From Pontivivens insulae (GTDB lineage: Bacteria; Pseudomonadota; Alphaproteobacteria; Rhodobacterales; Rhodobacteraceae), in contig NZ_OMKW01000002.1 of the NCBI RefSeq assembly GCF_900302495.1, positions 186,001 through 250,000 of the forward strand: a stretch of DNA of 64,000 nucleotides, given 5' to 3'. Positions within the stretch are counted from its first letter, which is position 1. Every line of letters starts with the position of its first letter. The notes beneath the pieces were generated by a model that saw only the letters and a list, made by a program, of their open reading frames with translations, was not told where the DNA came from and searched no databases. Position numbers and translations under genes: made by a program. Below, piece after piece: positions 8,819-18,159 of the stretch.

Positions 8819-9028
8819 CACAACCTCAAGTCCCCCTAGCGACCACCGTTAGATGCGCTCTATGCGCACCTACAAGAGGTATCTCAAACAGAAGCCTATG
8901 AACCCCCAAAAACCAACGCACCCCGTTCGATCCGCCCGTTGTGTTGTCTACGTCGACGGCAACCACCGCAATCACTGCCCCAACAGTCTTGCAAACGAGC
9001 GAGGAGGCACCCACCGAAAGGAAACATC

Positions 9029-9415
9029 ATGGTCGACCAAAGGAAGTGGCTGACAGCACAAGAGTTCTATGGAACGCAGACCGACCCAATGAGAGGCAAG
9101 CGGCGCGAGCGTAGGGCCAGACCCGCCAATGAGGTCCGTGATCTAATTCTCTCCCTCATTTCGCTTGATGAGATGACGGAGGCGGTGGAGCGTGATGGAA
9201 AGCTCTCCGAGGAAGTAACTCGAGAAAATGGGGCTTTTCGAACTGTCCGAATTCGCACCGATTTAATTGCCTTCATTTCGGTCCTTCGCAGACGCCACCA
9301 CCATCACGAGGGGTATGATCTCTCTCTCGCAACCGTGCTCTCGCTGATGGCTCTTTACGGCATCAGGGGGCTGCTTGTGATGGACAAGTTCAAGCCCATC
9401 AAACCAACGACATAA
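9029..9415 (+). CDS. Hypothetical phage-type protein (128 aa)
   Basis: Not recognised. A basic N-terminal half (KRRERRARPANEV) is followed by an amphipathic region, a His-rich stretch (RRRHHHHEGYD) and a hydrophobic C-terminal helix (LSLATVLSLMALYGIRGLLV). AAAGGAAA before the ATG at 9029 decides the start, although the frame continues upstream to 8939. It sits between the SF2 ATPase and the gp16-like gene on the same strand and is followed by a hairpin. It could be a small DNA-binding or regulatory phage protein, which is a guess. Confidence 0.6.
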   Translation: MVDQRKWLTAQEFYGTQTDPMRGKRRERRARPANEVRDLILSLISLDEMTEAVERDGKLSEEVTRENGAFRTVRIRTDLIAFISVLRRRHHHHEGYDLSLATVLSLMALYGIRGLLVMDKFKPIKPTT

Positions 9416-9445
9416 CCCCGCTTCAAGGCAAAGCTAATCTGGCGA

Positions 9446-9469
9446 GCCGTCTATCGATTGGTAGGCGGC
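9446..9469 (+). terminator. Hairpin terminator before the gp16-like gene
   Basis: GCCGTCTATC-GATT-GGTAGGCGGC forms a 10-bp stem with two G-T/U pairs, followed by a weak T-rich run (TTTGCTGTTT). It lies 30 bp after the 128-aa gene. Confidence 0.55.
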
Positions 9470-9515
9470 TTTGCTGTTTCTGCCGCCCTACTCCCCTGAA
9501 TTTTAGGAACACTCC

Positions 9516-12500
9516 ATGGAAATCCCAACATCCCCTAACCCCATCCTGGGGCTAATTCGTGCTGCCGAAACATCACGCGGCTACGATGACTATTATCTAG
9601 GCTCCTTGATTGAGCCACCAATCCCGCCCACTCAAATGACCATCAGACAAGTTCAGGAGTGGCAGGAGCGTTCCATCGGGGCGGGGTCTCCGTCTTCGGC
9701 CATCGGTGGCTACCAGCAAATCAGCGGAACACTTGATGAAGTTGTCCAACAACTAAACCTAACCGGTGATGAACTCTTCGATGAAGAACTACAGGACCGC
9801 ATGGCGATGCACCTTTTGGCACGCCGTGGGTACAACGACTGGGTCTCCGGTAACATCACCGATCAACAGTTCCATCAGAACCTTTCGATGGAGTGGGCTG
9901 CGTTACCTGCCGCTACGTTTGACCGCAATGGGCGACCCGCAGAGGGACAGAGCTTCTATGCCGATGACGGCTTGAATGCCTCCACGATCACCTCAGGGGA
10001 CGTTCTACAGGCACTTGAGGCTGCCCGCACAGGCGGAACATTCGAGCTTGGAGATGCATCCCCATCGGGGGAGCCTGAGCCGTCTCAGTACGAGGCGGCA
10101 CTCTCGGACATCACACCCATGTCGAACCTTGAGGAGCGCGCTATCGACGCCGTTGAGCGCACCCCTGTGGCCTCCTTTGTCACAATCGCCCAAGAGAGGG
10201 ACTTCACAGCTCAACAGGAGGCCGAGACGCCTTCTTGGTGGGACGCTTCGCGTATGGCGGTGAATGAGGAGTGGATTGGTACGAACGTGGCGCGGCAGAT
10301 GGGTCGCCCTGAGTTCACCCCAGACCGCAACTTCAGGCTCACTGAAGAACTCTGGACGGAGGTTACCGACGGCCTCGGTGAGGTGTACCATGAGGGTCTT
10401 CACTCAGCGACTTCTGAGGCGCACCTCCGGGCGCTCTCTGACCAGCTCCGCCGGGAGCAACAGATTGACGAAGACCTCGCGGGCCTCGGTTGGGGTGGTA
10501 CGGGTCTGCGCCTAGGTGCAGCAATCCTAGACCCGGTCGCAATCGGCGTATCCGTGGCAACCGAGGGCATCGCCGCTCCTGTGATCTACGGGGCTAAGGT
10601 GAGCCGCATCGGGCGCATGCTCCGGGCTGGTATAGTCTCAGGCACGGTCAGCGGCGGTATTGATGGATACCTCGCGACACAGGACCAGACGATGGATTGG
10701 GATGATGTTGCCGTTTCTGCGGCTGCAGGTTTCGTCATCGGGGGTGCCATTGGTGGCCTCCGGGGTCGCACTCCTGAGGATCGCGAGATGGCCGCAGCTC
10801 TCCAGAGGGCCGAGGGTGACAACATCAACCGGGCCTTCAACGGAGGAACTGTAGATGGCTCCTTAGGCGCAGCTCGGGTCCCCCAAGAGGCATCCCTGAC
10901 GCCCGCCCAAACGGTGGCCGCTGAGAGTGCGGGCGCTCCGACAGCTGCGATGGCCAGTGCTCGTATCGACCGCTCGGCTGTCCTAAAGAGCTCTGAGAGT
11001 GACGTCATGCGTCGTCTTGGGGCAGGGCTCGTCGAAGACGGTGTAGGCAATTCAGATCGCTCCACCAACCGGTTCTCCGTTTCGGAACTCGTGGCGCGGG
11101 AAGAGCGTGTTCGACTGGGCCGCTTCTATCGCACCTACAACTCCGCCTACCGGGATTGGCTGAAAGATCAAGGACGGCGTCTGTTCTGGCAGCATGGCGT
11201 TAACGAGCGCGCTGAGTTCAATCGTCAGGTGTCCCTAGCGGTGCGGCGGGAGATTGACGCCCCCACCAATAAGCACATCGCCCGTGTTGCCGGACAGATG
11301 AAGCAGGAGTTCGCTGACCTACTCGAGTTCGGGAAGCAGATGGGCATCCGAGGCTTCGACGACATCAAGGCCAACCACAACTACATGGTTCGTCGCCACC
11401 GTATCGACCGCCTCGACGATCTCGTTGGTGAGTTCGGAGGAGGTGCTGTCACCAAGATGGTGGCTGAGAGCATCCGTAAGGCGAACCGAAAGTGGCGAAA
11501 TGCCAACCCCGGAAGGGCCATGGCGGTAGACGAGATCGACTATGAGGACGCCCTCAAGGTCGCTGATAGCTACATCAAGAGTATCCGTTCTCGGCGCTAC
11601 GGGGAGTTCAACCTGAACCGAGCCCTCGCGGGCCAGGATATGGAGACCCTGAAGATGATGTTGGACGATGCCGGTTTGTCCTCCGCTGAGGTTACCCGCA
11701 TCACCGACAGCGTTCGCATGACGAGAGACACCGCTGAGCAGGGCCGCATTGGCAACGCGAAGTGGCGGCTGGACCTCGACGAGACACATCGGGAGAAGAT
11801 GTATCCGCTGAATGGCGGGAACGCCCGAGAGGTCGGGATTGAGGACTTCCTTGAGAACGACGCCGAACAGCTGTTCTCTCAATATGTCCGTTCGGTGACC
11901 GCTGCGGGGCACATGGAGGATTTCCTGAAAGAGTTCCGTGTAAGGGACGCTGAGGGGAACTTACCGCTGCACGCTCCGTCCTTCGAGACTGTGAAGGGGT
12001 ACATTGCGGCTGAGGCTGGGGAGAAGGGTATAAGCCCCCGAAAGCTGAACTCAGAACTCCGCGTTCTCGATCACACCTACAAGCTCATCAACGGCATCGC
12101 TATCGAAGGTGCTTCGAGCATCCGAACTGCCGCGCGTATGCTGCGGGATTACAACTTTTCGCGGATTGGTGGACAGTTGGGTGTCGCTCAGTTGGCTGAG
12201 GTGGGTAACATCTTGGGTAACGGTGGCCTTCGGGTTCTCATGCAGAACTTACCAGCTCTTCGCAAGATATTCGCGAACGCCAAGACGGGCACCTTCAAGG
12301 ATGACTTCCTTAATGAGATAGAGGCGATCTGGGGCTTCGGCACCGACCTCGAGCGGATGAACATGTCCGCGATCTACGATGAGGGAGGGGCTGTCGAGGA
12401 GGCTACGCGCTTCCAGAGATTGGACCATGGTCTGCAGCGAGCCAAACGGTTCACTGTGGTCGGCTCCGGCATGGGCCATGTCAATATGGTGCTTCAACGT

Positions 12501-13367
12501 CTCAACGCTCGAGTTCTCGTTCAGCGGTTCATGGATGACGCAACGGGTCGTCGTGGGATCAACCCTAACCGGCTCCGTGTCATGGGGGTCTCTGAAGAGA
12601 TGCACCCGCGTATTCAGGCGCAGCTGGCAAAGCATGTTGACCAAAGCTCCGGCCTTCTCGGTAAGAAGGTTCAGCGTATCAACATTGAGAAGTGGGACGA
12701 CCTCGACGCTAAGAACGCGTTCATCAACGGTGTTGATCGGTGGGCTAAACGCTCCATCCAAGAGAACGACATCGGGAACATGCCGGACTTCATGAGCTAT
12801 GAACTCGGTAAGACCATTGGGCAGTTCCGATCCTTCATGATGGCGGCATACGTCAAACAGACCCTCGCTGGACTTCACAACCGCGACTGGGAGACCTTCT
12901 CGGCCTTCGCCACGTCGATGTTCTTCGGCGGGCTCTTCTACGCCGCTCAGCAGTCCATCAACTCGTATGGAAGGGACGACCGTGAGGAGTTCCTCGAACA
13001 GCGCTTGAACCCTCAGGCACTCGCTGAGGCTGCGTTTCAGCGTGCAGCGTTCTCGTCTGTCCTGCCGCTTGGGTTTGACACCCTGCGTGAAGGTGCTGGT
13101 CTCGATCCGATCTTCGATTTCCGCTCGTCAGGTTTGCTCGGTGGCGGCGGTCCTGTCGGCGCAGCGCTCGGGAACCCCACGGGAGACCTGATCGACGGCG
13201 TGTTCCGCGCAACTGGGGGTGCCGCTCAAGGTGCCTTCAACAGTAACTACGACTTCTCTGAAAGGGACGCTCAGGCAATCGCTAAGGTGGCCCTCTTCCA
13301 GAATATGTTCGGTGTTCGAAACATCATCTCGGTGATCACTGGTACGTTCCCACAGCATTCAAGATGA
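9516..13367 (+). CDS. T7 gp16-like internal virion (ejection) protein with muramidase-like N-domain
   Basis: Intact 1283-codon gene. Residues about 8-170 look like a lytic muramidase module: AAETSRGYDDYY with a candidate catalytic Glu at residue 18, then SSAIGGYQQISGTL, a pattern of lambda-endolysin/GH104-type folds. A Gly/Ala-rich hydrophobic region follows (about 320-410: GLRLGAAILDPVAIGVSV and a second GGAIGG stretch). The rest is a long, mainly helical region of the kind found in internal virion protein D of T7-like podoviruses, whose overall size (about 1300 aa) and N-terminal murein-cleaving domain it shares. In T7 this protein is ejected to build the trans-envelope DNA channel. AGGAAC precedes the ATG. 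No other virion genes are present. Confidence 0.72.
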   Translation: MEIPTSPNPILGLIRAAETSRGYDDYYLGSLIEPPIPPTQMTIRQVQEWQERSIGAGSPSSAIGGYQQISGTLDEVVQQLNLTGDELFDEELQDRMAMHLLARRGYNDWVSGNITDQQFHQNLSMEWAALPAATFDRNGRPAEGQSFYADDGLNASTITSGDVLQALEAARTGGTFELGDASPSGEPEPSQYEAALSDITPMSNLEERAIDAVERTPVASFVTIAQERDFTAQQEAETPSWWDASRMAVNEEWIGTNVARQMGRPEFTPDRNFRLTEELWTEVTDGLGEVYHEGLHSATSEAHLRALSDQLRREQQIDEDLAGLGWGGTGLRLGAAILDPVAIGVSVATEGIAAPVIYGAKVSRIGRMLRAGIVSGTVSGGIDGYLATQDQTMDWDDVAVSAAAGFVIGGAIGGLRGRTPEDREMAAALQRAEGDNINRAFNGGTVDGSLGAARVPQEASLTPAQTVAAESAGAPTAAMASARIDRSAVLKSSESDVMRRLGAGLVEDGVGNSDRSTNRFSVSELVAREERVRLGRFYRTYNSAYRDWLKDQGRRLFWQHGVNERAEFNRQVSLAVRREIDAPTNKHIARVAGQMKQEFADLLEFGKQMGIRGFDDIKANHNYMVRRHRIDRLDDLVGEFGGGAVTKMVAESIRKANRKWRNANPGRAMAVDEIDYEDALKVADSYIKSIRSRRYGEFNLNRALAGQDMETLKMMLDDAGLSSAEVTRITDSVRMTRDTAEQGRIGNAKWRLDLDETHREKMYPLNGGNAREVGIEDFLENDAEQLFSQYVRSVTAAGHMEDFLKEFRVRDAEGNLPLHAPSFETVKGYIAAEAGEKGISPRKLNSELRVLDHTYKLINGIAIEGASSIRTAARMLRDYNFSRIGGQLGVAQLAEVGNILGNGGLRVLMQNLPALRKIFANAKTGTFKDDFLNEIEAIWGFGTDLERMNMSAIYDEGGAVEEATRFQRLDHGLQRAKRFTVVGSGMGHVNMVLQRLNARVLVQRFMDDATGRRGINPNRLRVMGVSEEMHPRIQAQLAKHVDQSSGLLGKKVQRINIEKWDDLDAKNAFINGVDRWAKRSIQENDIGNMPDFMSYELGKTIGQFRSFMMAAYVKQTLAGLHNRDWETFSAFATSMFFGGLFYAAQQSINSYGRDDREEFLEQRLNPQALAEAAFQRAAFSSVLPLGFDTLREGAGLDPIFDFRSSGLLGGGGPVGAALGNPTGDLIDGVFRATGGAAQGAFNSNYDFSERDAQAIAKVALFQNMFGVRNIISVITGTFPQHSR

Positions 13368-13436
13368 TGCCTCTCAGATATGAGTGGCTCGAAATTTCCC
13401 AAAAATAAAGGTCAAGCAGAAAGGTAGAAGACTATC

Positions 13437-13898
13437 ATGACCACAGAAATAACGATCCACACGGATGGATGCTGCAAGGGCAACCCAGGAAGAGGCGGCT
13501 ATGCTGCAGTAGTGCGCCGCCGCGAAGGTGGTGTGGAAGTCAAGAAGCGAGTTGTCAAAGGTTCTTCTGGCCTCACGACGAACAACCAAATGGAACTGAT
13601 GGCAGCGATATCTGGCCTAAGTCAAATCAGGAGAGACGAACAATCAAAGGTTATTGTATTCTCTGATAGCCAGTATCTCGTGCTTGGCATGAATGAGCGC
13701 CTTATGAAATGGCAAAAAAATAATTGGCGCACTGCCTCAGGAAAGCCTGTAAAAAATCAGGCGCATTGGGAGAGGCTTTTGACCGTCGCTTCTGGGCTTT
13801 CTGTAGAGTGGCGATGGGTGCAGGGCCATAGTGGCGACCCTCTCAACGAAGAGGCAGATTTGCTCGCAAACGCGGCAGCTAGCTGTGTAAAAAGTTGA
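13437..13898 (+). CDS. rnhA: Ribonuclease HI
   Basis: Cleaves the RNA strand of RNA-DNA hybrids, with a two-metal active site. The 153-aa product has the type I fold signatures: IHTDGCCKGNPG (first Asp), NNQMELMAAI (Glu), VFSDSQYL (second Asp), a basic handle (KWQKNNWRTASGKPVKNQAHW) and WVQGHSGDPLNEEADLLAN with the His and last Asp. All catalytic acids are present. An AAAGG site precedes the ATG. It is probably a second copy beside a chromosomal rnhA. On a phage-derived element it would remove Okazaki or R-loop RNA. A strong terminator follows. Confidence 0.93.
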   Translation: MTTEITIHTDGCCKGNPGRGGYAAVVRRREGGVEVKKRVVKGSSGLTTNNQMELMAAISGLSQIRRDEQSKVIVFSDSQYLVLGMNERLMKWQKNNWRTASGKPVKNQAHWERLLTVASGLSVEWRWVQGHSGDPLNEEADLLANAAASCVKS

Positions 13899-13912
13899 AT
13901 AGCAAACTCATT

Positions 13913-13942
13913 CGACCCCGCTTGTGAATGCGAGCGGGGTCG
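13913..13942 (+). terminator. Strong terminator after RNase HI
   Basis: Perfect 10-bp stem CGACCCCGCT / AGCGGGGTCG with a 10-nt loop, followed by CAGTGTTTTG. It marks the end of the phage-like block. The next 200 bp are markedly AT-rich. Confidence 0.75.
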
Positions 13943-14181
13943 CAGTGTTTTGCAAAGACGTAATACTATTCATGGATGAGGGGACTTTGGGTTATATTTT
14001 TTGAAAAATCATAAATATTTGAATATATGAGTAAATCGAATAAATTTGAATTAATTTTAACTTTGATCATTTCTAAATATGTATTTGAGTGATTTGAGGC
14101 TACAGGCGCATTCATGCTGCTAGTATTTTCCACGGGGAGTTCGATCACTCCTAGTAAAACCAAATTTATGGAGGTTCCAGA

Positions 14182-15291
14182 GTGGGTGAGAATATGCGTG
14201 ATATCAGCTTCGCAACGTTCAATTTGTATAATCTCCAAGTGCCGGGGGGTATTACCTATGACAGCAATAAGCCTACTATCCCAGACACGGAAGCGGGGCT
14301 TGCTGAATATCGACGAAAGATCGAATGGACTGCTGCACAACTTGTTCGGCTTGATGCAGAGGTTATCGGATTTCAGGAGCTTTGGTCGAGACAAGCGCTA
14401 ATCGATGCATTTGAGGCGGCAGGGCTTATTGACCAGTACGATCTTGTTGCTCGGGATGCTCCGGGCCGAGGCCGACCGCAAGTAGCCTTGGCCGTGCGGA
14501 AGGACCGTAAGGGCGACAGCCAACTATTGCCTGGAGCTTCGTGGCAGTCGAAGTTTCCCGAGAACTATAAGTTTGAGAAAGTTCGTGAAACTGAAGGCGC
14601 GCAGGAGGAGGTTACAATCACATTGAGTGAGTTTTCTCGTCCAGTATTGCAGGCGCAGATACAGGCCGAGGGTCGAAGCCCAAAGCCCCCGGTCGTCACG
14701 GTTTATGTTGCACATCTGAAATCAAAGGGGCCAGCGCGCGTAAGTTTTGCACAACCTAGGCCTGAAATTCTGAATGACTATCCGAACATTGCTAAGGGCA
14801 CTTTGTCTCACGTTCGGCGTGTAATAGAGGCGGGCGCACTGCGAGCAATATTGGACGAAGTAATGGTATCAGAAGATAAGGATGCCTTGTCACCCGTCGT
14901 GGTGTTGGGTGATCTAAATGACGGAACTTTGTCGATTACAAATGAGTTAATATCTGACCAGCCCAGCTACCGGGTTATTGAGAAGAGTACGGCTGGGCTA
15001 TCTTCAAATAAGGGCCTGTATTCCGCTGAACGACTACAGCAGCTCAGATCGATGCGTCACGTGTACTACACGTATATATTTAAAAATAAGCTTGAGAGCC
15101 TAGACCACATCCTGGTATCTGAGGAGTTCTACGATCACTCGAGGAAGCGGCATTGGAGCTTCCGTGAAATGGAGGTCTTCAACGATCATGTCGGTCGATC
15201 AGAGGACAAGGCGGAAGGTGCCGGTGATCACGGTGTCGTACGGGCATGCTTTGACTGGAATCCTATGCCGAAGGAAATCAAGACCGTTTAG
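14182..15291 (+). CDS. Endonuclease/exonuclease/phosphatase (EEP) family protein
   Basis: A 369-aa protein with a complete EEP (DNase I-like) active site: FATFN (Asn 14), VIGFQE (Glu 66), VAHLKSK (His), VVVLGDLND (Asp and Asn), LDHILVS and GAGDHGVV (final Asp-His pair). EEP enzymes cleave phosphodiester or phosphomonoester bonds in nucleic acids or small molecules using Mg. No signal peptide, so a cytoplasmic role is likely. The GTG at 14182 has GGAGG 7 nt upstream, better than the ATG at 14194. An AT-rich promoter region precedes it. It lies upstream of an SF1 helicase and a DUF2290-like gene on the same strand, which suggests a defence nuclease, although a 766-bp gap separates it from the helicase. 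Confidence 0.85.
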   Translation: MGENMRDISFATFNLYNLQVPGGITYDSNKPTIPDTEAGLAEYRRKIEWTAAQLVRLDAEVIGFQELWSRQALIDAFEAAGLIDQYDLVARDAPGRGRPQVALAVRKDRKGDSQLLPGASWQSKFPENYKFEKVRETEGAQEEVTITLSEFSRPVLQAQIQAEGRSPKPPVVTVYVAHLKSKGPARVSFAQPRPEILNDYPNIAKGTLSHVRRVIEAGALRAILDEVMVSEDKDALSPVVVLGDLNDGTLSITNELISDQPSYRVIEKSTAGLSSNKGLYSAERLQQLRSMRHVYYTYIFKNKLESLDHILVSEEFYDHSRKRHWSFREMEVFNDHVGRSEDKAEGAGDHGVVRACFDWNPMPKEIKTV

Positions 15292-16057
15292 GCGTGCAAA
15301 GTGTCAAGAGCGCCCGGCCAATAGCGACTTTCTTGCTGATTTGGCACATCTCAACTCTAATCTGGTTTTTCAATAGTGTCCTTTCCTGAAGTCGATTTTT
15401 AGCAGTGTTACCGTTTCCGCTGTCAGCCGAGATAGAAACAATCGAAGGCCCGACTAGTGAAAAGCACAGCCTATTCAACGTTGTTTCGAAATAAGTCGCG
15501 CATTTTGTATGCTAGGTCTCAAGCAGGGCTGTCACCGCTGCTAAAGCGCGCTGATCGGCAAAGCCCGGCGGCTCGTTTTGCGACTTGCGTTTGGCTGAGC
15601 CGAGGTGCTGCTCTGGTCGCTGGTTCTGAGCGAAGCCCCTGACGGCGCTCGTCTCTAGGGCCTGCTCCCGGCTGGCTCAGTTGGTTTGCTGTTCAGGAGC
15701 AAAGCAGATGGTCATTCACAAATTGGACAAGCAGACCTTCGCTGCAAATGGGAAGGTTTTAGCATTTCCTGGGCGGAGAGCGGACCTTCGCTACATCCTG
15801 CGCTAAGGGCTGAGGTGCGCCGGTTCCGGACGTTGAAGCTTGATCGGGCGCTTCAAAGTAGATGTTTGTCCGGCATTGGGATGCTGAGGCGCAGCCCGAA
15901 ATCGGAGAGATTTGGTTCAATCATATGAAAACGTTGGTCGGCGCGGTACTAGTAAGCTGTTGGTACTTGGGGTTAGTAAGAGCTAGTACCGCTTAAAAGT
16001 GGGCTAGTTCGCATCCAGCAATCAGAGCTTTTTTTGAGAAAGCGAGACTAGAAACAA
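15292..16057. other. Gene-free gap between the EEP nuclease and helicase genes
   Basis: No ORF above 80 codons and none with a credible start. It contains two copies of a GC(A/G)GACCTTCGCT(G/A)C string (15731-15745 and 15780-15794), which may be remnants of a degraded gene or intergenic repeat, and a long-armed inverted repeat at 15943-15992 just before the helicase gene. Confidence 0.5.
15943..15992. promoter_or_regulatory. Inverted repeat upstream of the helicase gene
   Basis: Perfect 10-bp arms GCGGTACTAG and CTAGTACCGC separated by 30 bp, with a further GGTACT and two TTAGTAAG/AGTAAG strings inside. The right arm ends 65 bp before the helicase ATG. This is compatible with an operator bound by a dimer, or a leader hairpin. 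Confidence 0.5.
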
Positions 16058-18154
16058 ATGCCGCTAGAATTTATCCCAGTCCGTTCAGACTATGAGGCAC
16101 ACCCCCACATTGATCACGTCATCCGGCTCCTCCGAGATAGTGCTGATGAACTCGGGGCTGATGGTGGTGTCCTTTATTATGGCTGGCCCCAAATCTCAGA
16201 CTATGATGCGACCGTGCATCAAGTGGACTTGGCTCTAGTCAGCTCCACGTGTGGTTTGGTTCTTATACGGTGCCTTGCCAATCCAGATCTCGAAAATCTC
16301 GCTAGAGCCGACGCCAGCATTTCTCAAGCAGCCGCTAGTTCTGAATCGCAGTTGTTGAAAAGTGGGCTTCTGCGAAAACGTCGCAAACTAGTTTTCGACG
16401 TCATCCCAATTTTGTACTCTCCGGGCTGTGATCCAAACGGTGATATGGAGGCCGAAGTAGCGTCCACTGAAGAAGCGCTCTTAGATGGGATAGAGGCTGT
16501 ATCTGTCCACCAGCTTTCGGTTGATGAAGTGGCTGAAGTTCGTTCAATATTGGAGGGAGCAAAGGCTCTCGGACGCCCGAACCGACGGAAGATAGAAGAC
16601 CCCGAACAGCAAGCTTTAGGTGTCGCGCTGAGCAAACTTGAAGAAGAGATAGCCAGTTTTGACTCTTCGCAACGGAACGTTGCGCTTACAAACCTGAATT
16701 GCCCTCAGAGAATCAGAGGGCTAGCAGGCTCAGGGAAAACGGTCATTTTGGCTATGAAGGCTGCGATGGCACATATTGAAAATCCTGACGCGCAAATCTT
16801 GTTTACTTACTTCACTAGAAGCCTAAGAGATACGGTTATCCGAATGATAACAAGGTTTTATCGGCACTTCGCTGAAGGTGAGCCAAATTGGGACAGAATA
16901 GACGTCCGGCACGGTTGGGGTAGGCGAGACACACCTGGTGTATACCGAGATCTGTCTATGAGGCTCGGCAGAACCCCTCTTTCATTTATGGACGCAAAGG
17001 GGCGGGCCGACCCGTTTGATTATGTCTGCAAAGAGCTAATGGGTTCTGCGTCGATACAAGAGTACTATGATCTGATTTTGATAGATGAAGGACAGGATTT
17101 TCCAGATGGCTTCTATCAAATGTGTTTTCACTTGGCGAAGGGTCCACGTGATAACAAGCAGATCGTCTGGGCTTATGATGAGTTGCAAAATATCTTTAAC
17201 GTAGAAGTTCGCTCTCCAGAGACGCTTTTCGGGTCCGACACCGACGGAGAACCAAATATTTCACTCGCCAGGTCACTACCAGAGTATGCAGAAACAAACG
17301 ATTTTGTTTTGCAAAAATGCTATCGAAATCAGAAGAACGTTCTGGTTCTCGCTCATGCAATCGGCTTTGGGTTATATGGGCAACCGGTCCAGATGCTTCA
17401 AAACAAAGAGCATTGGGAAGACGTGGGATACGATGTAATTTCTGGAGGTTTCGCCACTGACGACGAGATTATTGTTGAGCGACCCGGTCGAAACAGCCCA
17501 ACAAGCCTGGAACACGTCAACGGCTTCGATCTCATCAAGTACGACGCCTACGCGAACCTTTCGGAAGAAGTTGCGGCCTGTGCTCAAAAAGTAGATGCGT
17601 TTGTCAAAGCGGGGTTGGAACCGCACGACATTATGGTCATCGCCATCGACGATAGATCAGCACGCCAGTATCTGAACGAGCTTTCAGCGACGTTGGCCAC
17701 GCTTGGCTATCAAAGCAACAATATCATTGCTGATAAGTACAACGAACCGCCCTTCCTGATAGAAGGAAAAGTCACCATGAGCACAGTGCACCGAGCGAAA
17801 GGAAACGAGGCGGCGGTTGTGATTGTATTGGGGTGCGACGCTGTAAACCTAATATCCCGAACTGGCCGCAATCGCCTATTCACTGCCTTTACACGTTCCA
17901 AAGCTTGGCTATGCATTTCGGGCTACGAAAGCTCTTCCAGTTATCAAAGGCTTATGGGAGAAGTCGGCACAGCCTTGGCGAACTGCCCTCGCATGGTTTT
18001 TACGATGCCTGATGTTGATCAGATCGAGTTGATCCAAAGGGACTTGAGAGACAAAGACAGTAAGCTCCTTGAGGCAAAAATTCAAATTGATAAGGTGAAA
18101 GACGAACTCGGCCTCACTGATGATGATCTTTTCTCTGTGATTGACCGGGACTAG
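16058..18154 (+). CDS. UvrD-like SF1 helicase with degenerate nuclease-like N-domain
   Basis: A 698-aa protein. The helicase core has Walker A GLAGSGKT (residues 221-228), motif Ia-like ILFTYFTRSL, Walker B LILIDEGQDF (339-348), motif III WAYDELQNIF, motif IV CYRNQKNVL, motif V STVHRAKGNE and motif VI FTAFTRSKAWL. All are typical of UvrD/Rep-type helicases. Residues 1-175 resemble the NERD/PD-(D/E)xK arrangement (VDLALVSSTCGLVLI), but the place of the catalytic E-x-K reads R-C-L, so nuclease activity there is doubtful. The gene ends 5 bp before the DUF2290-like gene. Ribosome-binding site is weak. Such helicases occur in many antiphage systems, and this role is inferred. Confidence 0.87.
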   Translation: MPLEFIPVRSDYEAHPHIDHVIRLLRDSADELGADGGVLYYGWPQISDYDATVHQVDLALVSSTCGLVLIRCLANPDLENLARADASISQAAASSESQLLKSGLLRKRRKLVFDVIPILYSPGCDPNGDMEAEVASTEEALLDGIEAVSVHQLSVDEVAEVRSILEGAKALGRPNRRKIEDPEQQALGVALSKLEEEIASFDSSQRNVALTNLNCPQRIRGLAGSGKTVILAMKAAMAHIENPDAQILFTYFTRSLRDTVIRMITRFYRHFAEGEPNWDRIDVRHGWGRRDTPGVYRDLSMRLGRTPLSFMDAKGRADPFDYVCKELMGSASIQEYYDLILIDEGQDFPDGFYQMCFHLAKGPRDNKQIVWAYDELQNIFNVEVRSPETLFGSDTDGEPNISLARSLPEYAETNDFVLQKCYRNQKNVLVLAHAIGFGLYGQPVQMLQNKEHWEDVGYDVISGGFATDDEIIVERPGRNSPTSLEHVNGFDLIKYDAYANLSEEVAACAQKVDAFVKAGLEPHDIMVIAIDDRSARQYLNELSATLATLGYQSNNIIADKYNEPPFLIEGKVTMSTVHRAKGNEAAVVIVLGCDAVNLISRTGRNRLFTAFTRSKAWLCISGYESSSSYQRLMGEVGTALANCPRMVFTMPDVDQIELIQRDLRDKDSKLLEAKIQIDKVKDELGLTDDDLFSVIDRD

Positions 18155-18159
18155 AGGCC

